Shown one piece after another: positions 1 through 12,100 of a stretch of 64,000 nucleotides of DNA. Source of the stretch: Streptomyces sp. NBC_01439 (lineage in GTDB: Bacteria > Actinomycetota > Actinomycetes > Streptomycetales > Streptomycetaceae); assembly GCF_036227605.1 (NCBI RefSeq), contig NZ_CP109487.1:1612001-1676000 (forward strand), given 5' to 3'. The position numbers and the translations under genes were made by a program. A model generated the notes under the pieces. That model was given only the letters and a program-made list of their open reading frames with translations, had not been told where the DNA came from and made no database searches. Numbering within the stretch: the first letter of the stretch is position 1; every line of letters begins with the position of its first letter.

Positions 1-3000
1 CGGCTCGCCGAGCGCTGCCGGGCCTCCGTCACACTGCTGGGCCGCTCAACCGCTCCCGCCGCGATCGACCGGCTCCGTACGGACGTACGGGCGCACGGCG
101 GTGAACTCCTTTACATCCAGGCCGATGTCACGGATGCCCGGCAGACCGCGGAGGCCCTGGCCAGATCCCGGCAGCAGCACGGCCCGCTGCGCGGCGTCGT
201 ACACGCCGCCGGGGTCCTGCGCGACGGATCCTTCCGGGACAAGTCCGGGGAGCGGATCCGCGAGGTCCTCGCACCCAAGGTGACCGGCTGCGAGGTGCTG
301 GACCATGCGACCGTCGACGACGACCTGGACTTCTTCCTGCTCATGTCCTCGTTCGTCGGCACCTTCGGCAACGCCGGGCAGGCGGAGTACTGCGCCGCCA
401 ACCGCTTCCTCGACGCGTTCGCCGAACAGCGTGCCGCGCGCACCGCCCGGGGTCTGCGTTCCGGGCGTTCCGTCTCGGCGGTGTGGCCCCTCTGGGAAGA
501 CGGAGGCATGCGCATGCCCGCCGCTGCACGCCGGCTGACCGCGACGACGCTCGGCCTGACGGCCATCGGCCGCGATGCCGCCCTGCGCGCCTTCGAGGAG
601 GTACTCGGCCTGGACAGTACGACCGTACTGATCGGCTGTGGCGACCAGGAGCGGATCGCCGGTGCGCTGGCCGCGCTCACGCCCGCCCCGGCCCCGGCCG
701 CACCGCACCTCCACGCCGATCGCGGGCCGGGACCGGCGGACGATCGCCCGGCCGCCCTGCTGGAACGGCTCCGTGACGAGGCCGCCCGGCTCGTCAAGCT
801 GCCGTTGACACAGGTCGACGTCACCGCCGAGTTCGGGGACTACGGCTTCAATTCACTGTTGTTCACCGACTTCGCCAACCGGCTGAACCAGCTCTTCGCG
901 CTGACGTTGACCCCCGTGGTCTTCTTCGAGTTCCCGACTTTGACGGCCCTCGCCGAGGAGCTGGGACGTCGAGGCGCGGCCGTGGCCCGCACCCAGCCGG
1001 CCGGCACCGGAGCGAACGCCGGCCCCGAGAGCGCGAAGGCGGTGGCTCCGGTTGCCGTCGGATCCCCGGTTTCCGGGCCGGAACCCGCGATCCCGGTCGC
1101 TGTGATCGGCATGGCCGGGCGCTTCCCCGGTTCACCCGGCCTCGACGCGTACTGGGGCCACCTGATGGCCGGCCGCGACCTCGTCACCGAGGCGCCGGAG
1201 GGCCGCTGGACCGGCACCCGTCCGCTCGGCGGCTTCCTGGAGGACGTCCTGGCCTTCGACGCCGCCTTCTTCGGGATCTCGCCCCGCGAGGCCCGGCTGA
1301 TGGACCCGCAGCAGCGGCTGTTCCTCGAAACGGCCTGGCACGCGCTGGAGGACTCGGGCCACGACCCGCGCCGGCTCGGCGGCAGCCGCACCGGGGTGTT
1401 CGTCGGGGCGACCTTGTCCGACTACTCCGAACTGCTGGCCCGCAGCGGCGAGGAGACGGCCGGCCACTCGGTCACCGGCCATGTCCAGAGCATCATCGCC
1501 AACCGGCTCTCGTACCTGCTCGACCTGCGCGGGCCGAGCGAGGCCGTCGACACCGCCTGTTCCAGCTCGCTCACCGCCCTGCACCGGGCGCTGAGAGCTC
1601 TGGAGGCGGGCGAATGCGATCTCGCCGTGGTCGGCGGCGTCAACGCCCTCTTCTCCCCCACCTGGTTCGAGTCCCTCGGCAAAGCCGGGATGCTGTCGGC
1701 GACGGGCCGCTGCTGGACCTTCGACGAGCGTGCCGACGGGTTCATCCGCGGTGAAGGCGCCGGTGTGGTCGTCCTCAAGCGGCTGGACGTAGCCCTTCGC
1801 GACCGGGACCCGGTCCGTGCAGTGATCCGAGGCAGCGCGGTCAACCACGGCGGACGGGCCCACTCACTGACCGCCCCGAACCCCGAGGCCCAGGCCGAAG
1901 CCGTCGCCACGGCGCTGCGCCGGGCGGGCGCGCACCCCCGCGCGGTGTCGCTGATCGAGACGCACGGCACCGGAACCCGGCTCGGCGACCCCATCGAAGT
2001 GGCCGGTCTCCGCACGGCCTTCAGCCGCCTCGGTGCCCCCGGAGGCCCGCCCTGGTGCGCCCTGGGCGCGGTCAAGGCCGGCATCGGACACCTGGAGTCG
2101 GCCGCGGGCATGGCGGGTCTGATCAAGGTGCTGCTCGCCATCGGGCACCGGACGCTGCCGCCGAACGCGGCGGGCGACCGGCCGAACCCGCACCTGGAGC
2201 TGGACCGGGGCCCCTTCCGCCTGCCCCTGGCGCCCGAGGCATGGGAGCCGACGGACGAGACGGGCGCGCCGCTGCCCCTGCTGGCCGGTGTCAGCGCCTT
2301 CGGCTTCGGCGGGGCCAACGCCCACGTCATCGTGGGAGAGCCCCCGGCGGAAGCGGCCCCCGACCGCGATCCGGCCGACCACCCGGGAGACCCCGAGGTG
2401 GTGGTGCTCTCCGCCACCACCCCTGAGCGGCTGAGGGAGTACGCGCGCGGACTGCGCGACTCCCTGTCCGGCTCGGAGTACCGGCTGGCCGACCTCGCCC
2501 ACACCTCGCGCGTGGCCCGCACCCCGCTGCCGGTACGGCTGGCCGCGGTCGCCTCGACCCGCGGGGAACTCGTCGGCCGACTCGACGCCTTCCTCACCGG
2601 GCTGGGCGCTCCCGGCCTGTACACGGTCGACGGCGAACCGTCCCCTGCGTCAGGTGCCGAGGCTTCCGGCCCGCACGCGCTCGCGCGCCGCTGGGCGGCA
2701 GGTGAGGAGGTCATCTGGCCCACCGCGCCGGGCCGCCGCCGCGTGCCCTTCCCCGCCTATCCCTTCGACCACTCGACCCCGCACGGACCCTCGCTCGGAG
2801 GCGACGACATGACGGCGACGCAGCCGGAAGCGGCACACCTGCCGCAACTGCTGACCCGCAGCTGGGTGCCCGCACCCTCGGCAGCTCCGGTGCGCGCACC
2901 GCACGGACCGTGCCTGCTCCTCCTCGGCCGGGACACAGGTGTCGGCCTGCTCGAAGAGCTCGCGGGGCTGGACACCGTGGACTGGATCGTGCTGCGCGAG

Positions 3001-6000
3001 TCCTCCGCGCTTCCCTCCCTCGGCGCCCACGAGTACGAACTGGACCTCGACGACCACGGGGCCGGGGTGCGTGCCGCGCGGGAGATCACCGCCCGCCACG
3101 GACACCCTGCGGCTGTCGTCGACCTGGTCGACGCCTTCGGCGGGCCGGCCCTCGGTCGTGAGGCCGCACGGGTCGGGCTGCTCCAGGCCCTCGCCGGGAA
3201 CGGCCGGACGGAGGAGCTGGCCGTGGCGCACGTGCGGCGTAGGGCCCGGCTCGGCGGCGCCCGGATGGCGGGTCTGGTACGGGCCGTCGGCTCGGAGTGC
3301 GGTGCCGTACGGGCGGTCGGCCTCGAAGTCGAGGAGGCGCAGGAGGCCCTGGGCGCGGCCGTCCGTGAACTGGGCACGGCGGGCGGGGAGTCCGAGGTGC
3401 GCTACATCGACGGCGTACGGCACGTACGACGTCTGCGGACCACGGACAACGGGCGGACCACCCCGCCCGGAAGTTTGGGTGGCATGCCGGTCGACCCCGG
3501 CCGGGCCTACCTGATCACCGGGGGCACGGGTGGACTCGGTCTGGCCGCGGCCGAACTACTCGTGCGGCATGGTGCTCGTCGTCTCGCCCTCGCCGGCCGG
3601 CGTCCGCTGCCGCTGGACGGCTCCGGCGAAGGCGGCTGGGGGCGGGAACGGGCCGCTGCCGTCCGCCGACTGGAGGAGGCCGGGGCCGAGGTTCTGCTGC
3701 ACACCGGCAGCCTGGCCGACGAGACCGCACTGACCGGCTTCCTGGAGCGAGTCCGTACCCGGTTCGGTGGTATCGCCGGAGTCCTGCACTGCGCGGGCTC
3801 CGTGTCGCCCACGCCCGCCTTCGTCCACAAGGGCTTCGCTGAGATCGCCGACTGCTGGGAGCCCAAGGGCGCCGGACTGCTGGCGCTCGACCGGGCGCTG
3901 GCCCAGGACGAACCCGACTTCGTCGTGCTGTACTCCTCGCTCTCCGCCACCGTGCCCGCGCTGGCGGGCGGTCTCAGCGACTATGCCGCCGCCAACGCCC
4001 TGCTCGACGCCTTCGCCGAGGAGCGGGCCGGGTTGGCCTGGTCACGCGGCTCGCGCACCCGGTACCTGGCGATCGGCTGGGGAAGCTGGGCGGGTCTCGG
4101 CATGGGCGAGGTCACCAGTCCCCGCTACCGGCAGGCCGGTCTCGGAGCGCTCACCCGTGAACAGGGGCTCGCCCTCCTGGAACGTGCCCTGGCCGCCACC
4201 GGGCACACCAGCCTGGTCGCCGTGGCGGCCCTGCCAGGAGCCGCTGAACGGCTCCTGGGCGGAGCCGAGACCGCCGCCGTCGGGACGGCCCCCGGCAGGG
4301 GCATCGGCGCCGATGCCGACGCGGACGCCGCACCGGCGCCCGCACCGAGCGCCAGCCTGGCCGAGCGGTGTGCCGAGTACCTCACCGAGGTGCTGGCGGA
4401 GGCGACCCTGCTGGACCGCGCCGCGATCCGCCCGGAGGCTCCCTTCGCCGACCTGGGCGTCGACTCGGTGCTCATCGCCGGTCTCGTCCCCCGGCTGGAG
4501 GCGGTCACCGGTGCCCCGGTGGACCCGTCGGTGATCCTTGAGCACCCGACCGTCGCCAGGCTGGCGGCCCACCTGGCGGAGCGACACCACGACGCCCTCG
4601 CCCGCTGGGCAGGCACCCTGCCCGCCCAGGCCACCGCCGACCCCCGCACGGCCGCCGGCCGGTCCGTCCACTCCAGCCGCTCCGATGCCGCGCCCCCGGT
4701 GATTCCCATGGCCGTCGTCGGCATGGCCGGAAGGTTCCCCGGTGCGGCCACCACGGGCGAGTTCTGGGAGCTGCTGCGCAACGGCCGCTCCGGGGTGCGG
4801 GAGGTCCCGCGCTCTCGCTGGGACGTGGCGAGCCTGTACTCGCCAGAGCCCCGGGAGGGCCGCAGCATCAGCAAGTGGGGCGGATTCCTGGACGGCGTCG
4901 AGGAGTTCGACCCGGGGTACTTCGGCATCCCGGAGACCGACGCCGCCCACATGGACCCGCTCACGCGGCTCTTCCTGGAGTGCGCCGAGCAGACCTTCGC
5001 CGACGCCGGATACACCGCGGCCGAGCTCGCCGGACGCCGGATCGGCGTCTACGTGGGATCGGGCACGAGCAGCTACGCCTCACGGATCACCCGGCCCGGG
5101 CGGGCGACCGCCACCGGCCTCAACCAGAACTTCATCGCCGCCCACCTGGCACACGTCCGGGACCTGCGCGGACCGAACCTGGTCGTGGACAGCGCCTGCT
5201 CCTCGTCACTGACGAGCCTTCACCTGGCCTGCCAGGCCCTGCGCCTCGGCGACTGCGAGATGGCGCTGGTCGGCGGCGCGGACCTGATCCTGGACGAGAC
5301 CCCCTACCTGTCGCTGAGCGCCTCCGGTGCCCTGTCGCCGGACGGCGCGTGCCACGTGTTCGACGCGGCTGCCAACGGCTTCGTCCCCGGTGAGGGAGTC
5401 GGCGCCGTCCTGCTGAAGCCGCTGCCGGCGGCACTCGCCGACGGCGACCGCGTGCTTGCGGTCATCGAGTCCACGGCGGTGAACAACGACGGCCGCACCA
5501 TGGGCCTCACCACGCCGAACCCCGAGGCCCAGCGGGACGTGGTCCGCGAGGCCCTCGCCCAGGCCGGGGCGGACGCGGGCAGCGTCTCGTACATCGAGGC
5601 GCACGGCACCGGCACCATGATCGGTGACCCGATCGAACTGAAGGCGCTCACCGAGGTCTTCCGCGAGTCCACCGCCGAACGCGGCTTCTGCGCCGTCGGC
5701 AGCGTCAAGTCCAATGTCGGCCACCTGCTGATGGCCGCGGGGATGGCGAGCCTCCAAAAGGTGGTGCTCTCCCTGGTGCACCGGGCCCTGCCGCCGACGC
5801 TGCACTGCGAACACCCCAATCCCCGCTTCGTCTTCGAGTCCTCTCCCTTCCGGCCCAACACCGAGCTGCGGGACTGGCCGGCCCGGCAGGGGGTACGCCG
5901 TGCGGGCATCAGCGCCTTCGGGTTCGGCGGCACCAACTGCCATGTGCTCGTCCGGGAGCTGACCGCCGCCGAGCGCGAGACCCATGAGGCGAGGCGCGTC

Positions 6001-6111
6001 CCGCTGCCGCCACCGGTCTTCCACCGCACGCGCCACTGGGTGGAGCGTCCCCGCCCGAGTCACCGGGCCCCACAACCCCGTCCCTTGTTCGAGCTGGAGG
6101 ACCTGAGCTAG
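1..6111 (+). CDS. trans-AT type I polyketide synthase, 5' end cut by window edge: (KR)-ACP-KS-KR-ACP-KS
   Basis: The reading frame is open from base 1, so the start lies outside the window; 2036 residues are visible. Order: C-terminal part of a ketoreductase (residues 1-170, VVHAAGV and the DYxxxN-like region), ACP (about 250-320, GFNSL with Ser285), KS (366-785, Cys520 in DTACSSS, His655 in HGTGT, then GHLES), KR (about 1170-1380, GGTGGLGL at 1174, SDYAAAN), ACP (1455-1530, GVDSV), KS (1568-2000, Cys1733 in DSACSSS, HGTGT, GHLLM). Both KS triads are intact. No AT domain lies between KS and ACP, which marks the trans-AT class. The protein ends directly after the second KS; the matching DH-ACP is at the start of the next protein, 2 bp downstream, so the module is split over two subunits. 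Confidence 0.95.
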   Translation, partial: RLAERCRASVTLLGRSTAPAAIDRLRTDVRAHGGELLYIQADVTDARQTAEALARSRQQHGPLRGVVHAAGVLRDGSFRDKSGERIREVLAPKVTGCEVLDHATVDDDLDFFLLMSSFVGTFGNAGQAEYCAANRFLDAFAEQRAARTARGLRSGRSVSAVWPLWEDGGMRMPAAARRLTATTLGLTAIGRDAALRAFEEVLGLDSTTVLIGCGDQERIAGALAALTPAPAPAAPHLHADRGPGPADDRPAALLERLRDEAARLVKLPLTQVDVTAEFGDYGFNSLLFTDFANRLNQLFALTLTPVVFFEFPTLTALAEELGRRGAAVARTQPAGTGANAGPESAKAVAPVAVGSPVSGPEPAIPVAVIGMAGRFPGSPGLDAYWGHLMAGRDLVTEAPEGRWTGTRPLGGFLEDVLAFDAAFFGISPREARLMDPQQRLFLETAWHALEDSGHDPRRLGGSRTGVFVGATLSDYSELLARSGEETAGHSVTGHVQSIIANRLSYLLDLRGPSEAVDTACSSSLTALHRALRALEAGECDLAVVGGVNALFSPTWFESLGKAGMLSATGRCWTFDERADGFIRGEGAGVVVLKRLDVALRDRDPVRAVIRGSAVNHGGRAHSLTAPNPEAQAEAVATALRRAGAHPRAVSLIETHGTGTRLGDPIEVAGLRTAFSRLGAPGGPPWCALGAVKAGIGHLESAAGMAGLIKVLLAIGHRTLPPNAAGDRPNPHLELDRGPFRLPLAPEAWEPTDETGAPLPLLAGVSAFGFGGANAHVIVGEPPAEAAPDRDPADHPGDPEVVVLSATTPERLREYARGLRDSLSGSEYRLADLAHTSRVARTPLPVRLAAVASTRGELVGRLDAFLTGLGAPGLYTVDGEPSPASGAEASGPHALARRWAAGEEVIWPTAPGRRRVPFPAYPFDHSTPHGPSLGGDDMTATQPEAAHLPQLLTRSWVPAPSAAPVRAPHGPCLLLLGRDTGVGLLEELAGLDTVDWIVLRESSALPSLGAHEYELDLDDHGAGVRAAREITARHGHPAAVVDLVDAFGGPALGREAARVGLLQALAGNGRTEELAVAHVRRRARLGGARMAGLVRAVGSECGAVRAVGLEVEEAQEALGAAVRELGTAGGESEVRYIDGVRHVRRLRTTDNGRTTPPGSLGGMPVDPGRAYLITGGTGGLGLAAAELLVRHGARRLALAGRRPLPLDGSGEGGWGRERAAAVRRLEEAGAEVLLHTGSLADETALTGFLERVRTRFGGIAGVLHCAGSVSPTPAFVHKGFAEIADCWEPKGAGLLALDRALAQDEPDFVVLYSSLSATVPALAGGLSDYAAANALLDAFAEERAGLAWSRGSRTRYLAIGWGSWAGLGMGEVTSPRYRQAGLGALTREQGLALLERALAATGHTSLVAVAALPGAAERLLGGAETAAVGTAPGRGIGADADADAAPAPAPSASLAERCAEYLTEVLAEATLLDRAAIRPEAPFADLGVDSVLIAGLVPRLEAVTGAPVDPSVILEHPTVARLAAHLAERHHDALARWAGTLPAQATADPRTAAGRSVHSSRSDAAPPVIPMAVVGMAGRFPGAATTGEFWELLRNGRSGVREVPRSRWDVASLYSPEPREGRSISKWGGFLDGVEEFDPGYFGIPETDAAHMDPLTRLFLECAEQTFADAGYTAAELAGRRIGVYVGSGTSSYASRITRPGRATATGLNQNFIAAHLAHVRDLRGPNLVVDSACSSSLTSLHLACQALRLGDCEMALVGGADLILDETPYLSLSASGALSPDGACHVFDAAANGFVPGEGVGAVLLKPLPAALADGDRVLAVIESTAVNNDGRTMGLTTPNPEAQRDVVREALAQAGADAGSVSYIEAHGTGTMIGDPIELKALTEVFRESTAERGFCAVGSVKSNVGHLLMAAGMASLQKVVLSLVHRALPPTLHCEHPNPRFVFESSPFRPNTELRDWPARQGVRRAGISAFGFGGTNCHVLVRELTAAERETHEARRVPLPPPVFHRTRHWVERPRPSHRAPQPRPLFELEDLS

Positions 6112-6113
6112 CC

Positions 6114-9100
6114 ATGGCGGAGAACCGACTTTCGCAGCGTTCCGATGCTGCTCTGGATCTGCTTGCCGGCCGCCGGGCCGCGACCACCGTCACGGCCCGG
6201 GACGAGGCCGTGCGGGACCACCTCGTGCACTCCGTGCCCGTACTGCCCGGAGTCTTCCTGCTCGATCTCGTCCTCCGGCTGGTCCGGCGCGCCGGAATCG
6301 ACCCGGCGGACGTGGAGCTGCGCCGGATCGTCTTCCTCGCGCCCATCACCGGAACCGAGGCCGGACGGCGCGTGGAAGTGGTGATCGGTGAGGAGACCGG
6401 GGGGATCGGGGGAACCGGACTGCCCGTCACCGTGCGCAGCCGTCCCGCCGACGCTCCGGAGAGCGAGTGGCAGACCAACTGCCGCGCGTACCTCCACACC
6501 GTGACCGACCCCGTGGTCCGGAGCGTCCCCGCCGAGCGACTGGCCGGCCGGCCCCAGGACCGCACGGTCGCGGTGGAGGAGCTGTACGGCTTCGTCCGGC
6601 AGCTGGACATCCACCACCGCGGCTTCATGAAGGCATCGGGCAGCGTGACGGTCGGGGAGGACCACGCACTCGCCCGGATGCGGCTGGCACCGGAAGCCGA
6701 GCCGTACGTCGACCACTTCCACGCGCACCCCGCCGTACTGGACTTCGCCACGCTGGTGCCGATGGTGCTCTTCGACACCGGCCAGCGCAGCGCCGCCGAC
6801 CACGCCTTCATCCCTATCTCCATCGACTCCTTCCACGCACCCGGCCCGGTCGGCGCGGAGAACCTCGTTCATGTGCCCGGACCGGTCGGCGGGCGGCTGG
6901 ACGCCGACCTGTTCGACGCGGACCTGGAGATCTGCTCGCCGGACGGCACGGTCACCGCGCGCCTCACCGGCTTCCGCGCGAAGCGGATCCGGTCGGCCGA
7001 CCTGATCACCCGTCTGCTCGCGCCGACCACTACCGGACCCACCGCCCCCGCCGCGCCGGAACCGGTCCCGTCGGGGCCCGGCGCCCGGTCCGGTACCGGC
7101 CTCCACTCGGCTGTGACCGCGCTGGTGGCGGAGCGGCTGGGCTGTGCCCCGAATGACGTCGACCCCGACCGCGGCTTCTACGATCTGGGCCTGGCCTCGG
7201 TGGACCTGCTGGGTATCGCCCGGTCCCTGGAGGAGCGGCTCGGCACCGAGCTCTACCCGACGCTGCTGTTCGAGTACCCCACCGTACGAAAGCTCGCCGA
7301 CCATCTCGGAGCCGAGGGCCACGGGCCCGTCTGCGACGACACCTCCGAGCCGCGAGAGGGGCCGCAGCCGCATCCCGCCGCGCCCTCTCCGGCATCCTCC
7401 GACACGGCCGACCCGCTCGCCGTCGTGGGCCTCGCGGGCCGCTACCCGGGGGCACGGACCCCGGACGAGCTGTGGGACGTACTGGTGCAGGGGCGTGACT
7501 GCGTCACCGAGATACCCGCCGACCGCTGGGACCACCGCGCGTACTGGGATGCCCGCAAGGGCACACCGGGCCGCAGCTACGGCAAATGGGGGGCGTTCTG
7601 CGAAGGCGTCGCGGAGTTCGACGCCCCGTTCTTCCACCTGTCCGCCCGCCAGGCGGAGCTGATGGACCCGCACGAGCGGCTCTTCCTGCAGACGGCGTGG
7701 GAGGCGCTGGAGGACGCGGGCCACTCGCCGGAAGGCCTGGCGGGCCAGACCGCCGGCGCCGTCGGCGTGTTCGCCGGTGTGATGTGGAACGACTACCAGC
7801 TCAACGGACTCGACCGGCTGCGCGAAGGGACCCCCGAGATCGCCGGCTCCTGGTCGTCCGCGCTGGCCAACCGCGTGTCGTACACCTTCGACTTCCAGGG
7901 CCCCAGCCTGACCGTGGACACGGCCTGCTCGGCCGCGCTCACCGCGCTGCACCTGGCCGCGGAGAGCATCCGTCGCGGTGAATGCCGGGCGGCGGTCGTC
8001 GGGGGTGTGAATCTCTCGCTCCACCCGTACAAGTACCTGCGGCTGGCGGAGCTCGGACTGCTCTCCTCCGACGGCCGGTGCCGGCCGTTCGGCGAGGACG
8101 CCGACGGGTACGTGCCCGGCGAAGGCGTGGGCGCGGTCGTGATCCGCCCGCTCACGGACGCCCTCGCCTCCGGCGACCACGTGTACGGCCTGATCCGCGG
8201 GTCCGCGCTACGGCACAGCGGACGCACCGGCGGCTTCTCGGTGCCCAGCCCCGAGGCCCAGACGCGCGTGGTGGCCGCGGCCCTCGCCGACGCCGGCGTA
8301 CCGGCCCGGACGATCACCCACATCGAGGCACACGCCAGTGGCACCACGCTCGGCGACCAGATCGAGATCGAGGCCCTGGCCTCGGTCTACGGGCGGGACA
8401 CCGCCGAGCGCGGGTTCTGCTCGATCGGGTCGGTCAAGAGCAGCATCGGGCACCTGGAAGCCGCCGCGGGCATCGCCGGGCTGACCAAGCTCCTGCTGTG
8501 CCTGCGCCACCGGACCGTTCCGGCGGCCCGCGACACGGGCGCCGCCAACCCCGACATCCGTTGGGAGAACACCCCCTTCCGGCTGCCCGAGGCCACCGAG
8601 CGCTGGGAGGGGGCGGTCGACCCCGCCACCGGCGAGGCCACACCGCGCCGGGCCGCGCTGAGCGCGTTCGGCGCCGGAGGCGCCAACGTCCACCTGATCG
8701 TCGAGGAGTACCGCCAGCCGGACGCCGACGCCGCGCCGACCGGGCGTCCGTACGCAGTGCCGCTCTCGGCCCTCACGGAAGAACAACTGCGGGCACAGGC
8801 CGGGCGGCTCTCCCGCCATCTGCGGACGCATCCCGAGATCGGCCTCGCCGATGTTGCGCACACCCTGCGGACCGGGCGGCGGGCCATGGAGCACCGCCTT
8901 GCCCTGGTGGTCTCCGACACGGCCGGACTCGCGGATGCTCTGGCCGAGTTCGCGGCGAAGGGAAAGCCCCGGACAGCGTGGCACCAGGGGCGGGTACGTC
9001 CCGGCGCTGCCTCCGGCCAGGCCGTGGGCGAGGCGTCCGGACTGTCGGAGGAGGCCCTGGCCGAGCGATGGGTCACGGGCGCGCTGCCGCTCTGGCCGGA

Positions 9101-12100
9101 CACCGCTACGGGACGCCGAGTGGCCCTGCCCACCTACCCGTTCGCGCGCGAGCGGTACTGGCTCGGCGGGCCGGGGCCCGCAGCGGTTGCGACACAGCAC
9201 CCTTCGGCCCCTGGCAGCGGCGAGACACTCCTCTACGCGCCCCGGTGGGAGGCCCGCCCGGCGGCGGACACGGGCGGCTCGCCCTTCGGCACGGGCGTCG
9301 TGGTCGCCTTCGACACCGACGCCCGGCGGATCGCCGAACTGCGTTCCCACTGCCGGCGGGTGGTCCAGGTGCGGCCCGGGGTCTCCTACGCCCGCGTGAC
9401 GCCCGACCTGTACGAGGTCTCCCCGAGCGAGGGCGGGCACTACGCCACGCTGGCCGCCGCCCTGCGCGAGGACGGCGCGGAACCCGACGCCGTGCTCCAC
9501 CTGTGGGGCCTCCACACGGCCGAGGAGACCGATCCGGCCGACACCGGCGGCCTGCTCTCCGCCTTCCTGCTCTGCCGGGCCTGGGCCGTGGGCCGCCGCG
9601 CGACGCTGCCGATCGTGTACGCGTACACGGGCCGGGCCGAACGGCCGCAGCACGCCGCCGTCGGCGGGCTCGCCCGCAGTGTCCGTCAGGAACAGCCCAA
9701 ACTGGCCCTGTCCGCCGTGCGGTTCGCCGTGGCCCGGCCCCCTGTGACGGCGCTCCTGGCCGAGGCAGCGGCGGCGGGCTCCGCCGGCGACCGCCCCGCC
9801 CCGGAGGTCCGGTACGCGGGCGAGGTCCGGTCCGTACTCGCCTTCCAGCCGCTCCGCACCGCCGCCGCGGAGGACGCCGTGCCGCTCGTCCGGCCCGGTG
9901 GTACGTACGTGATCAGCGGCGGAGCGGGCGGTCTCGGCCTGCACACGGCGCGGCTGTTCGCCTCCCGGGGCGCCGGGGCCGTCGTACTGCTCGGGCGTTC
10001 CTCCCCCGGCCCCGGGACCGACGCGGCCGTGGCCGTACTGGAAGAGCTCGGTAGCCGGGCGCTCTACCTCCGCGCCGACGTCACCGACCGGGACGCCACC
10101 GCGCGGGCGGTGGCCGAGGCGACCGCTCGATTCGGCCCGCTCACCGCGGTGGTCCACTGCGCGGGGGTGGTCGACGACGCCCTGCTGGTGGACAAGGGAC
10201 GCGAGGCGACCGAGCGCGTCCTCGCGCCCAAGGTCCGCGGAGCGGTCGGCCTCGACCTGGCGACGCGCTCGCAGGAGCTCGACTACCTGCTGCTGTACTC
10301 GTCCGTCGCGTCGGTACTGGGCAACCCCGGCGCCACCGACTACTCCGCCGCCAACCGCCACCTCGACTCCTTCGCCGCATGGAGGGAGGAGAAGCGGCGG
10401 GCCGGTGAACGGCACGGGCGCACCCTGGCGGTCAACTGGCCGCTCTGGCGCGACGGAGGGATGCGGATCGACCCCGCCGCCGAGGAGCTGGTGCTCGGCC
10501 GGCTCGGAGCCGTACCGCTGGAGACGGCGGATGCCCTGGCCGCGCTGGAGACCGCACTGGGTTCCGGCGAGCACCAGGTCGTCGTCCTCCGGGGCGACCG
10601 CAACCGGCTGGAGAGCCGCCTGGACCTTGCTCTCGGGCCTGGCCCGGCCGGCGGTGACCGTTCGGGCGCCGACCGAGTGGGTCTGCTGGAGCGCACCAGT
10701 GACTGGCTGGCCGGGCAGGTCCGTGAACTGCTCGATGTGGACCACGTGCTGGATGGCGCCGGGTTCCTGGAGCTCGGCCTGACCTCCGTACAGGTCGTGG
10801 AGCTGGTGCGACGGCTGACCGACCGGTTCACGGCCGATTTTCCGGCGACCCTCGTCTTCCGGCACCCCGACATCGACAGCCTGTCCGCGTACCTCGTGGG
10901 TGAGCACCGGGAGGCCGTGACCGCGGCGTTCGCCACCGAGGACGAGGCCACCGCAGCGGGTTCCACCGGTCCCGCGGCTCCGGCCGCCCCCGCGGTCCGC
11001 CGCGGCGAGGCCGACGAGCCGATCGCGATCATCGGCATGGCGGGACGCTTCCCCGGCTCCGCCGGCTCGCGCGGCCCCGCCGGTCTCTGGGCCGACCTCG
11101 TCGCCGGCCGCGACCTCGTGTCCGCCGTCCCCGCCGACCGCTGGGACCACGCGGAGCACCACGACCCGGCAGGGGTACGGCCCGGCGGCACCGACTGCGG
11201 CCACGGAGGCTTCCTCGACGACGTGGCCCGCTTCGACGCCCCCTTCTTCGGGCTGCCGCGCGCGGAGGCCGAAGGCATGGACCCCCAGGCACGGCTGCTC
11301 CTGGAAGTCCTCTACGAGGCCGCGGAGGACGCCGGGATCGCGGGCCGGCTGCGCGGCTCGGCGACCGGCACCTTCATCGGCCAGTGCTTCAGCGACTACG
11401 AGGACGAGATGACCGCCCGCCGCCGGGAGATGGGCGCACACGACGTGACCGGCACCTCGGTGGCCATGGCGGCGAACCGGCCCTCGTACGTCTACGACCT
11501 GACCGGCCCCAGCATGGTCGTCGACACCGCGTGCTCCTCCTCTCTGTACGCCCTCCACCTCGCCGTGGAGGCGCTGCGTCGCGGTGACTGCCCGATGGCT
11601 TTCGCCGCCGGCGCCAATCTGATCCTGAGCCCCCAGCACTACCTGCGCAGTTCCGCGCTCGGTGCGCTCTCCCCGTCCGGCCGCTGCCACACCTTCGACG
11701 CGCGGGCGGACGGGTACGTGCCGGGCGAGGCGGTGGCCGCCGTCCTGCTCAAGCCGCTCTCCCGGGCGCTCGCCGACGGCGATCCGGTGCAGGCGGTGAT
11801 CAGGTCGGTCGCCGTCGGCCACGGCGGCCGTGCGGGATCGCTCACCGCCCCCCATCCGGCCCGGCAGACCGAACTGCTGCTGCGGGCCTGGGCGCAGGCG
11901 GACATCGACCCGAAGAGCATCGGCTATCTGGAGGCTCACGGAACCGGCACGTCACTCGGCGACCCCATCGAGGTGGAGTCCGCGGTCGCGGCCTTCCGGG
12001 AGCACACGGACCGGACCGGCTTCTGCGCCGTCGGATCGGCCAAGGCCCATCTGGGGCACACGGAGGGCGCGGCCGGGCTGGTCGGCGTGATCAAGACCGT

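Noticed and set aside
8208..11939. Open frame of 1243 codons on the minus strand inside the PKS
   Set aside because: It lies antisense to a clear KS/KR/cMT-coding frame. Long antisense frames are a by-product of extreme third-position GC, and its translation has no domain pattern.
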